Source: an uncultured Flavobacterium sp. (GTDB lineage: Bacteria > Bacteroidota > Bacteroidia > Flavobacteriales > Flavobacteriaceae). Taken from it: a stretch of DNA of 11,768 nucleotides. The stretch spans positions 1-11,768 of the forward strand of contig NZ_CAMLRU010000076.1 in NCBI RefSeq assembly GCF_946482535.1, read 5' to 3'. Every line of letters starts with the position of its first letter. Positions within the stretch are counted from its first letter, which is position 1. The notes under the pieces were generated by a model. It saw nothing but the letters and a program-made list of their open reading frames with translations, was not told the DNA's origin and ran no database searches. A program made the translations under genes and the position numbers. Positions 1-5,858 of this stretch are shown one piece after another.

Positions 1-5
1 AGGTT

Positions 6-36
6 CAAATATAAGGGTTTTATTATAAATCATCAA
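6..36 (-). promoter_or_regulatory. Leftward Bacteroidota-type promoter, probably for a gene beyond the left edge
   Basis: Read on the minus strand, positions 13 to 6 spell TATATTTG, an exact match to the Bacteroidota -7 element TAnnTTTG. A TTG at 36 to 34 lies 20 bases upstream, within the spacing reported for the Flavobacterium -33 element. The -33 part overlaps the last codons of the recombinase gene. The predicted start of transcription falls at or beyond the window edge, so the target gene is not visible. Consensus match and spacing are seen; activity is inferred. Confidence 0.5.
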
Positions 37-1075
37 ACGGACTTCTAATTTGTTGTAAACTTTTTGTACTCACATGGGTGTAAATCTCGGTCGTTTTGCT
101 GCTGTTATGGCCTAAAAGTTCTTGAATGTATCGCAAATCAGTGCCGGTTTCCAGTAAATGGGTGGCGTAACTGTGTCGCAACCAGTGTAAAGTTACGGGT
201 TTGTCTATGCCGGCTTTTTCGATGGTGAATTTTAATATTTGCTGCAATGTTCTACTGTCATAAGGAGTGCCTTTGTCGCGACCTTCAAACAAATAATTCG
301 TTGGTTTGTACAATTTAAAATAGGTGCGAAGGAGTTCTAATATTTTCGGACTCAAAGGCGCAATCCGATCTTTCTTGCCTTTAGCATTTTTGATTAAAAC
401 AATGTTTCTTTTAGAGTCGATATCTTTCAAGGTTAACGATAATAATTCGCCGCATCGCAAACCGCAACTGTATATCAAACTCAGCATGGCGCGGTGTTTT
501 AGGTTGATTGGTGTTTCTAATATTTTTTTTACTTCTTCTTTGCTTAATACGTTGGGCAAGACTTTGGCACGCTTCGGACGATGTATAATACTAATGTCGA
601 TTACTCGGTTTTGAACCGTTTTAAAGTAAAGTTTTATGGCATTGGTAATCTGATTTTGATAAGATGCCGATAAGTTATTCTTTAAAACATACTCGTTATT
701 AAAATATATAAAATCATCATTGTCAATTTGCTCGATGCTTTTGTGTTTATAAAATATTAAAAATATTTTGGCCGCTCCTAAATAAGTGGTTACAGTACTT
801 TCGCTATACCTTTTGGAACGCATCCATCTCTTGAAATTTTCTAAACTTCGGATGCCTTCTTCGCTGGGTAATAAATCTGATTTGGTGGGAATGCCGAAAT
901 ATTGTCTGTTCTCATCGGTGTCAGGGATGTGCCAAACTTTTTTCGACTGACTCCAACGCGCATCATAAAAGGACTTTACACGCTCTAGTATCTCCGCATT
1001 TTTTTCAAAGTAAATACCGATTCGCTCTTCTTCATAATGCCGGATGACTTTTGCGCTCCAATTCATATCTTTCAT
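23..1075 (-). CDS. Tyrosine recombinase / integrase (XerC/XerD-like)
   Basis: The 350-residue protein is a DNA strand-exchange enzyme of the tyrosine recombinase family, acting through a covalent 3'-phosphotyrosine intermediate. The catalytic set is complete: R207 in GLRCGELL, a lysine in AKGKKDR (232-235), H297 and R300 in HWLRH, H323 in LGHNS and the nucleophile Y332 in IYTH. Residues 75-160 match the SAM-like core-binding domain. Residues 1-60 form an extra N-terminal segment with a WSQSKKVWHIP motif near 41-51, absent from classical XerC/XerD (about 300 residues). The start at 1075 gives MKDMNW; the ATG at 1066 (MNWSAK) is equally possible, and neither has a Shine-Dalgarno site. It lies 45 bases downstream of the DUF3788 gene and may be co-transcribed with uvrB. 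No excisionase, relaxase or att repeats are visible, so a chromosomal housekeeping role and a mobile-element role remain open. Confidence 0.9.
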   Translation of the reverse strand: MKDMNWSAKVIRHYEEERIGIYFEKNAEILERVKSFYDARWSQSKKVWHIPDTDENRQYFGIPTKSDLLPSEEGIRSLENFKRWMRSKRYSESTVTTYLGAAKIFLIFYKHKSIEQIDNDDFIYFNNEYVLKNNLSASYQNQITNAIKLYFKTVQNRVIDISIIHRPKRAKVLPNVLSKEEVKKILETPINLKHRAMLSLIYSCGLRCGELLSLTLKDIDSKRNIVLIKNAKGKKDRIAPLSPKILELLRTYFKLYKPTNYLFEGRDKGTPYDSRTLQQILKFTIEKAGIDKPVTLHWLRHSYATHLLETGTDLRYIQELLGHNSSKTTEIYTHVSTKSLQQIRSPFDDL

Positions 1076-1120
1076 TTAGATAAGAATAAAAGTACAAAAA
1101 AATAATAAACTTGTAAAAAA

Positions 1121-1537
1121 TTAATTACTTATTTTGATAGATATCAATTGTAAAATATCTTCAACCAAGTGCTTGTCTTTTATTTCAATACGAATGCCTC
1201 TGCCTTCTGCATACACTTTCGCGGCTTGTAATTCGGTTTTGATAAATTCAGAAATGGGACACGCCATAATAGTATTAGTGGCTTTTTGGCCAAAAACAAA
1301 AGCGACTTTAAAGAATTGGTCTCTTGGTAATAAGTAAATGATAATTCTTTTTTCATCCTTAATCCTAAAACTCCAACCAAATTTATCGCCGGAAAAATGC
1401 CATTCTGAAACGGCTTTGGGATAAAGTTTTAGCGTATGTTCAGCAAATAGTTGCCAATAGTCATAAGTATTACCCAAAGCTTTTTGGAGTTGGGCTTCGG
1501 TTGGTATTTCGTTTTTATTTGTAAAGATACTTTTCAT
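1121..1537 (-). CDS. DUF3788 family protein, coupled to uvrB
   Basis: This 138-residue protein is probably cytosolic, with no signal peptide or membrane segment. It matches my recollection of the DUF3788 family in three blocks: EWHFSGDKFGWSFRIK (45-60), FFKVAFVFGQKA (75-86) and AKVYAEGRGIRIEIKD (106-121). The family has no established biochemical function that I know of. A compact alpha/beta fold is suggested by alternating hydrophobic strands around residues 53-82 and a C-terminal helix. The ATG overlaps the uvrB stop codon by one base (TAATG, minus strand), which strongly suggests translational coupling. That places the protein in the same transcript as uvrB, but a link to DNA repair is only a guess from position. 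Family call fairly confident, function unknown. Confidence 0.8.
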   Translation of the reverse strand: MKSIFTNKNEIPTEAQLQKALGNTYDYWQLFAEHTLKLYPKAVSEWHFSGDKFGWSFRIKDEKRIIIYLLPRDQFFKVAFVFGQKATNTIMACPISEFIKTELQAAKVYAEGRGIRIEIKDKHLVEDILQLISIKISN

Positions 1538-3534
1538 TAAGCTTCCGAAAGTTTGTTTTGCAATGCCTGAATTTCATCGCGGAATTTAGCGGCTTGCATG
1601 AAATCTAAATCTTTGGCGGCTTTTTCCATGGCTTTTCGGGCTTCTCGAATTTTCTTTTCTATTTCGGGTTTTGATAAGTATAAGCTTTCCGGTTCGGCGG
1701 CTTTGGCGATTTTGTCTTCAAAATATTGGGTCGAAACCGAATTGCCGCTCAAGGCATTGCCCAAACTTTTGTTTAAAGCTTTTGGTACCAAATTATGTTC
1801 GGTGTTGTAGCGCATTTGTTTTTCGCGACGGTAATTGGTTTCGTCTATGGTTTTTTGCATCGAAGCTGTGATTTTGTCCGCATACATAATGGCTTTTCCG
1901 TTCACATTTCGGGCGGCGCGACCTACGGTTTGTGTTAACGAACGATGACTGCGCAAGAAACCTTCTTTGTCAGCATCTAAAATGGCTACCAAGGAAACTT
2001 CGGGTAAATCTAAACCTTCGCGGAGTAAGTTCACGCCGATTAAAACATCGAATAAACCTTTGCGCAAATCCTGCATAATTTCTACACGTTCCAACGTATC
2101 TACATCGGAATGAATGTAACGGCATCGGATGGAGACTTTCGTTAAATATTTGGTCAGTTCTTCCGCCATTCTTTTGGTTAAAGTCGTGACCAAAACTCGT
2201 TCATCGACTTCACAACGTTGCTGAATCTCTTCGATTAAATCATCTATCTGATTCAAACTCGGACGCACTTCAATAATCGGGTCTAATAAACCGGTTGGGC
2301 GAATGACTTGCTCAACATAAATTCCTTCAGACTTTTGGAGTTCATAATCAGCAGGCGTGGCCGAAACATAGACTACTTGGTTTTGCATGCTTTCGAATTC
2401 TTCAAACTTCAACGGACGGTTGTCCATGGCGGCCGGTAATCGGAAACCGTATTCGACTAAGTTTTCCTTTCTGCTTCTGTCACCGCCGTACATAGCGTGA
2501 ACTTGTGAAATCGTTACGTGACTTTCATCTACGACCATCAAATAATCATCGGGAAAATAGTCAAGTAAACAGAATGGTCTTGTTCCCGGAAGTCTTCGGT
2601 CTAAATATCTTGAATAGTTTTCAATGCCGGAGCAATAGCCTAATTCGCGTATCATTTCTAAGTCGAAATTGGTGCGTTCTTCCAAGCGTTTGGCTTCGAG
2701 GTGTTTGCCGATTTCTTTGAAATAATCGACTTGTTTTACCAAATCCTGTTGGATATCCCAAATCGCAGCTTGCAACACATCGGGTGAAGTTACAAACATA
2801 TTGGCCGGATAAATATTGAGTTTTTCGTAGCGTTCTATGACTTTGGATGATTTGGCGTCGAAGGCTTCAATGTCTTCAATTTCATCTCCGAAAAAATGTA
2901 CGCGGAACGGTTCGTCAGCATAACTGGGGAAGATTTCAACTGTGTCACCTTTGATTCTGAACGTTCCCGGCAGGAATTCTGCTTCGGTTCTGGAATATAA
3001 GCTTTGTACGAGTCGGTGTAGCAATTTGGTTCGGGAAATGATTTGATTTTTTTCTATAGAAATTACATTCTTTTGGAATTCCACCGGGTTTCCGATTCCA
3101 TATAAACACGAAACCGAAGCCACGACTAAAACATCACGTCGACCGGAAAGTAGGGCAGAAGTAGTACTCAAACGCAGCTTCTCTAATTCGTCATTGATAG
3201 ACAAATCTTTTTCTATAAAAACACCCGTTACCGGAATGTAGGCTTCGGGTTGGTAATAGTCGTAATACGATACGAAATATTGCACCGAATTGTTCGGAAA
3301 AAATTGCTTGAACTCAGAATACAACTGTGCGGCCAAAGTTTTATTGTGTGCCAAAACCAGCGTTGGTTTTTCGACTTCCTGAATCACATTGGCCATGGTA
3401 AAAGTCTTTCCCGAACCGGTCACACCCAAAAGCGTTTGGTATTTTTCACCGTTTACAATGCCTTTGACTAATTTGTCAATCGCTTGCGGTTGGTCACCGG
3501 TAGGTTGGTATTCTGAGACGACTTGGAATTTCAT
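1537..3534 (-). CDS. uvrB: UvrABC excinuclease subunit B
   Basis: UvrB is the damage-verifying helicase-like subunit of nucleotide excision repair. UvrA loads it onto DNA, and it then recruits UvrC for the dual incision. The protein is full length at 665 residues. Visible features in order are Walker A GVTGSGKT (37-44), the beta-hairpin signature YYDYYQPEAYIP (90-101) that clamps one strand near the lesion, the DESH Walker B box (336-339), YVSATP (389-394), helicase motif V around 499-530, motif VI QTVGRAARN (535-543) and a C-terminal UVR motif (about 623-660) for contact with UvrC. The start at 3534 gives MKFQVVSEYQPTGDQP, the usual UvrB N-terminus. Its stop overlaps the start of the DUF3788 gene. 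Directly upstream of the ATG lies a 7-base-period repeat array, and no clear TAnnTTTG promoter is visible between it and parE. Confidence 0.98.
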   Translation of the reverse strand: MKFQVVSEYQPTGDQPQAIDKLVKGIVNGEKYQTLLGVTGSGKTFTMANVIQEVEKPTLVLAHNKTLAAQLYSEFKQFFPNNSVQYFVSYYDYYQPEAYIPVTGVFIEKDLSINDELEKLRLSTTSALLSGRRDVLVVASVSCLYGIGNPVEFQKNVISIEKNQIISRTKLLHRLVQSLYSRTEAEFLPGTFRIKGDTVEIFPSYADEPFRVHFFGDEIEDIEAFDAKSSKVIERYEKLNIYPANMFVTSPDVLQAAIWDIQQDLVKQVDYFKEIGKHLEAKRLEERTNFDLEMIRELGYCSGIENYSRYLDRRLPGTRPFCLLDYFPDDYLMVVDESHVTISQVHAMYGGDRSRKENLVEYGFRLPAAMDNRPLKFEEFESMQNQVVYVSATPADYELQKSEGIYVEQVIRPTGLLDPIIEVRPSLNQIDDLIEEIQQRCEVDERVLVTTLTKRMAEELTKYLTKVSIRCRYIHSDVDTLERVEIMQDLRKGLFDVLIGVNLLREGLDLPEVSLVAILDADKEGFLRSHRSLTQTVGRAARNVNGKAIMYADKITASMQKTIDETNYRREKQMRYNTEHNLVPKALNKSLGNALSGNSVSTQYFEDKIAKAAEPESLYLSKPEIEKKIREARKAMEKAAKDLDFMQAAKFRDEIQALQNKLSEA

Positions 3535-3535
3535 T

Positions 3536-3570
3536 TTTTAAGTATGAATTACGAAGTACAAAGTACGAAG
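3536..3570 (-). repeat. Heptad repeat array abutting the uvrB start
   Basis: On the minus strand five consecutive 7-base units read CTTCGTA, CTTTGTA, CTTCGTA, ATTCATA and CTTAAAA. The last is separated from the uvrB ATG by one base. It fills over half of the 61-base gap between parE and uvrB. The pattern is read directly; its role (leader, protein binding, or neutral repeat) is unknown. Confidence 0.75.
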
Positions 3571-3595
3571 TTTTTATTTTGTTTTGAGTACTGCT

Positions 3596-3889
3596 TTACA
3601 GATGATTTTTAAGATTCATCATTCCGTGCAAAATCCTGACGATTTCAATTTCATTTTCTGAAATTATTTTATAAAAAATGAGATGTTCACCTGATTTATA
3701 GCCTAGTATATTTTGCATTACAACCTCATAAGATTTTCCGTGATTAGGCTTTTTGGCTAGTTCCCGACAAGAATCTATCAGTAATGAGTAATAAATTTCT
3801 GCTTGATTTTCGGACCAAGTTGCCACAGTGTAATGCCAAATGGCCTCTAAGTCTTGGACAGCTTTATTGGTTAAGTAAAACTTAGCCAT
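3596..3889 (-). CDS. parE: ParE-family toxin of a type II toxin-antitoxin pair
   Basis: This 97-residue protein has the RelE/ParE-superfamily pattern: an N-terminal strand (KFYLTNKAVQDLEAIWHYT, 3-21), a helical hairpin with QAEIYYSLL (29-37), LAKKPNHGK (44-52), then GEHLIFYKI (67-75) and IEIVRILHGMM (81-91) ending in NHL. These closing strands, with H69, R85 and H88, are typical of ParE. ParE toxins act on DNA gyrase, whereas RelE relatives cleave mRNA on the ribosome. The sequence looks closer to ParE, but the target is inferred. The ATG lies inside the 3' end of parD (8-base overlap), the usual antitoxin-first coupled arrangement. The frame is intact with no sign of decay. Family confident, activity not proven. 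Confidence 0.9.
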   Translation of the reverse strand: MAKFYLTNKAVQDLEAIWHYTVATWSENQAEIYYSLLIDSCRELAKKPNHGKSYEVVMQNILGYKSGEHLIFYKIISENEIEIVRILHGMMNLKNHL

Positions 3890-4130
3890 TTTTTTTATTA
3901 GCTTTTAAAGAAGCCAGATGTTTTTTGGGATCGAAATTTTCTGCGCGTCCACTGTCAATTCCTTCTTGAATGGCGTTGCGTAAGACAGCGATGCGATTTT
4001 CTTCTTCTTCAAGAAGTCTTAATCCTGCACGAACTACTTCGCTGGCATTGTTAAAACGACCTTTCGAAACTGTGGATTCGATAAAATTCTCAAAATGATT
4101 GCCTAATGATATTGAAGTGTTTCTTCCCAT
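3882..4130 (-). CDS. parD: ParD-family ribbon-helix-helix antitoxin
   Basis: This 82-residue antitoxin should neutralise ParE and repress its own operon. Residues 4-42 form the ribbon-helix-helix DNA-binding domain: the strand NTSISLG, then FENFIESTVSKGRFNNASEV, with the conserved G24-R25-F26 turn and S30-E31-V32 helix start, and AGLRLLEEEE. The tail from about 45 to 82 is charged and rich in Lys, Glu and Asp (RAENFDPKKHL), as expected for the toxin-wrapping region. It ends inside the start of parE. A 17-base palindrome lies 26 to 42 bases upstream of the ATG and is the probable operator. The start at 4130 gives MGRNTSISLG, the usual ParD N-terminus, preceded by an A-rich stretch with GAAAAAG. 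Confidence 0.92.
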   Translation of the reverse strand: MGRNTSISLGNHFENFIESTVSKGRFNNASEVVRAGLRLLEEEENRIAVLRNAIQEGIDSGRAENFDPKKHLASLKANKKNG

Positions 4131-4155
4131 AATGCTTTTTCAATTTTTTGTAAAG

Positions 4156-4172
4156 TTACCAAAATTTGGTAA
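4156..4172 (-). promoter_or_regulatory. Palindromic candidate operator of parDE
   Basis: TTACCAAA (4156-4163) and TTTGGTAA (4165-4172) are perfect 8-base inverted repeats around one central base, centred 34 bases upstream of the parD ATG. Overlapping one half-site, minus-strand positions 4158 to 4151 read TAACTTTA, one mismatch from the -7 element TAnnTTTG. A dimeric ParD bound there would block this promoter. The palindrome is seen; binding by ParD is inferred from the autoregulation known for the family. Confidence 0.55.
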
Positions 4173-4234
4173 TCGAGTGATTTTTTACTGCCAATTTTTT
4201 GTTCAAGTTAAGTACTTCTGTTGATTTATAGTGT

Positions 4235-4262
4235 CCTTACTCCCAACTTCTTACTCCCAACT
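4235..4262 (+). repeat. Two tandem 14-base repeats after thiamine pyrophosphokinase
   Basis: CCTTACTCCCAACT and TCTTACTCCCAACT follow each other with one mismatch, five bases beyond the stop codon at 4268-4270. Each 14-mer splits into two 7-base pieces (CTTACTC plus CCAACTY), the same period as the arrays at 3536, 4931 and 4992, although the sequence differs. No function can be read from it. Confidence 0.7.
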
Positions 4263-4267
4263 CTGCA

Positions 4268-4930
4268 TCAGTCCCAACATTCCATCAACAGCAAATCGCC
4301 TTCTTTATGGGTAATTGAAACTAAGCCGTCGTTGATAACGTGATTGCTGCTTCCGGTTCGGTAGCCTATGGTTAAGTCTTCATTGGTTAATGAATAAAAA
4401 AGATTTTGTGTGGATATGCCACTAACTTTTCCAATGGGAATTAGGGAAAGAATAGTATTAGCAGTGTACCATTTTTCGAAGATATTCGGCAACAAAAAAA
4501 CTTTAGAGTGGTCATCGAGAATCACAATTTTCAATTGGTTGCGATAGGCTACGATGTTCGTTAAGTTGGTTATGGTATGGTCGGCTCTTCTTCCGGTGGC
4601 CCAAATAACATTGGCGGCTTTGTGTCCTTTTTCGATTAAATAATCAAAAGCTTTTTCCAAATCGGTTTTGTCTTGGTTGGGCGCGAATACAATTTCAATT
4701 GGGTATTGTTTTTCTTTATAATATTCCGGGTCAAAGCCACGGTCAAAATCGCCTAATAGGACATCGACTTTAATACCTAACTCTAAAACGCGTTCAATAG
4801 CCGAATCTAAAACGATTACAAGTGGTGACCATTCGAGTAGTTGGCCTAATAATTCAGGACTACACATTTCGCCGTTGGCAATGATTAAAGCCGGTTCTTG
4901 GTCGTCGCGAACGATATGATGTGAGGACAT
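4268..4930 (-). CDS. Thiamine pyrophosphokinase
   Basis: The enzyme transfers pyrophosphate from ATP to thiamine, giving the cofactor thiamine diphosphate. The 220-residue length is normal. Family motifs are present in order: ANGE (19-22), LLGDFDRG (58-65, acidic metal/ATP site), QDKTDLEKAF (86-95), TGRRADHTITNL (112-123) and, in the C-terminal thiamine-binding half, GSSN (193-196). Most family members read GDFDS or GDLDS where this one has GDFDR. No thiamine (TPP) riboswitch is visible, and the upstream space to 5036 is taken up by heptad repeats directly against the ATG. The next gene downstream is parD, 137 bases away. The start at 4930 gives MSSHHIVRDD; no other ATG lies before the first motif. 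Cytosolic; function confident. Confidence 0.93.
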   Translation of the reverse strand: MSSHHIVRDDQEPALIIANGEMCSPELLGQLLEWSPLVIVLDSAIERVLELGIKVDVLLGDFDRGFDPEYYKEKQYPIEIVFAPNQDKTDLEKAFDYLIEKGHKAANVIWATGRRADHTITNLTNIVAYRNQLKIVILDDHSKVFLLPNIFEKWYTANTILSLIPIGKVSGISTQNLFYSLTNEDLTIGYRTGSSNHVINDGLVSITHKEGDLLLMECWD

Positions 4931-4965
4931 TTTTAAGTACGAAGTTTAAAGTTAGAAGTACGAAG
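4931..4965 (-). repeat. Heptad repeat array abutting the thiamine pyrophosphokinase start
   Basis: On the minus strand, in-phase 7-base units read CTTCGTA, CTTCTAA, CTTTAAA, CTTCGTA and CTTAAAA, and the last unit runs straight into the ATG at 4930. The final CTTAAAA and the CTTCGTA units are identical to those before uvrB. An 8-base variant CTTTTACA precedes the array at 4973-4966. Confidence 0.75.
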
Positions 4966-4991
4966 TGTAAAAGTAATTAAAACACTCATTA

Positions 4992-5040
4992 CTTCCTATT
5001 TCTCACTTTGTACTTTGTATTTTGTACTTCGTACTTTTAT
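4992..5040 (+). repeat. Heptad repeat array abutting the DUF4249 stop
   Basis: Seven in-phase 7-base units on the plus strand read CTTCCTA, TTTCTCA, CTTTGTA, CTTTGTA, TTTTGTA, CTTCGTA and CTTTTAT. The last unit overlaps the stop codon (5037-5039) of the DUF4249 gene. The array points opposite to the one at 4931-4965. Confidence 0.75.
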
Positions 5041-5855
5041 TGAATGATGTATTCCGAAACTTCGGTTTTACTTAATCGGAAATAGCCCAAAGCGTAATTG
5101 TTAAAATTGGTTTGATTAATGATATTGCCTCTTACTGTTGCTGTTGGCGTTGAGAATGGTCCCATGCTGTTGCTGCCGGTTTGTTCCAATAAAATATCCA
5201 TGTAATTGTAATAGTTTAATGTAACGCCGTTTAAGGTAAATTTGAGCGTATCTCCGGGTTTTAAATCTTCGCTGAAATACAATCCGAACATTTCATTGTT
5301 TTGAAAAAATCGGTCTTCAATAACGCCGTATTCGGGAATCACTTTGTATGGGTCGTCAATTCTTACCAAATAGTGATTGGTTTCGTTGACCAAATCGTTG
5401 AAAAAGAATTTGACTTCGATTTCGTTGCCTAAAATACCGCCTTCATTGTCTTGTTCAACATGAGTAACGGTCGGAGTATTCAATAGTTTTTCGGTAGACG
5501 TGTAGGTTTGTCCTTGATGGATAACGGTAAGGGTGTAAGTTTCGTTTACTACCGGATTAAAATTAGCGCATTTGTAAATCCCCGGATCTGTATCTTGGGT
5601 GAAATTAAACACTTCATTGGCACTGTTGGTAATGTAAACAACAGCATCAGTCACGGGCGGAATTTCGTTGGTGAAATATTCGGTTGTGGTAGAAAGTTTG
5701 ATGCTTTGTTCATTGCCCGATGTTCCGTTAAACCATTGAATGGAGGCTTCGATTACCAATCTTGGTTCTGATGTTGACAAGTCGACATCAATCACTTTTT
5801 CACAGGAAGTAGCTGCAAAAAGAACCACTAATAAACTGAAATATATTGTTTTCAT
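5037..5855 (-). CDS. DUF4249 outer-membrane lipoprotein, partner of the TonB-dependent receptor
   Basis: The 272-residue protein starts with a lipoprotein signal peptide (hydrophobic residues 4-15, lipobox ATSC, lipidated Cys18), so it is probably anchored in the outer membrane. The mature N-terminus CEKVIDVDLSTSEPRLVIEASI (18-39) is the hallmark of DUF4249. The rest is beta-rich, with VYITNSANEVFNF (88-100) and ETYTLTVIHQGQTYTS (104-119), suggesting immunoglobulin-like strands. The gene begins 3 bases after the receptor stop codon, so the two are almost certainly co-expressed. By analogy with SusC/SusD-type pairs, the lipoprotein may deliver ligand to the receptor, but DUF4249 is not SusD and its ligand is unknown. 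The start at 5855 is fixed by the signal peptide. The stop overlaps a heptad array. Confidence 0.88.
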   Translation of the reverse strand: MKTIYFSLLVVLFAATSCEKVIDVDLSTSEPRLVIEASIQWFNGTSGNEQSIKLSTTTEYFTNEIPPVTDAVVYITNSANEVFNFTQDTDPGIYKCANFNPVVNETYTLTVIHQGQTYTSTEKLLNTPTVTHVEQDNEGGILGNEIEVKFFFNDLVNETNHYLVRIDDPYKVIPEYGVIEDRFFQNNEMFGLYFSEDLKPGDTLKFTLNGVTLNYYNYMDILLEQTGSNSMGPFSTPTATVRGNIINQTNFNNYALGYFRLSKTEVSEYIIQ

Positions 5856-5858
5856 ACT

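Larger units (their letters stand above)
4931..5040. repeat. Imperfect inverted repeat built from two facing heptad arrays
   Basis: The whole space between the DUF4249 stop and the thiamine pyrophosphokinase start is a large imperfect palindrome. The outer arms AAGTACGAAGT (4935-4945) and ACTTCGTACTT (5026-5036) match perfectly. Inner arms AAGTAAT (4971-4977) and ATTACTT (4988-4994) also match, around a 10-base loop. A transcript could fold into a long hairpin and act as a terminator or processing site, but there is no GC-rich stem, so this is inference. Confidence 0.6.

Noticed and set aside
324..614. Plus-strand open frame opposite the recombinase, and similar antisense frames inside uvrB, icd and the receptor
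   Set aside because: Each lies wholly inside a well-supported gene on the other strand, and the translations show no recognisable domain.
23..1537. Integrase as the edge of an integrated element carrying uvrB or parDE
   Set aside because: No att-like direct repeats, tRNA gene or mobile genes are visible, and uvrB and its neighbours look like ordinary chromosomal genes.
4931..5036. TPP riboswitch upstream of thiamine pyrophosphokinase
   Set aside because: The conserved thi-box sequence is not present; the region is entirely heptad repeat.
3536..5040. Possible CRISPR array
   Set aside because: Units are only 7 bases and contiguous, with no spacers and no cas genes nearby.
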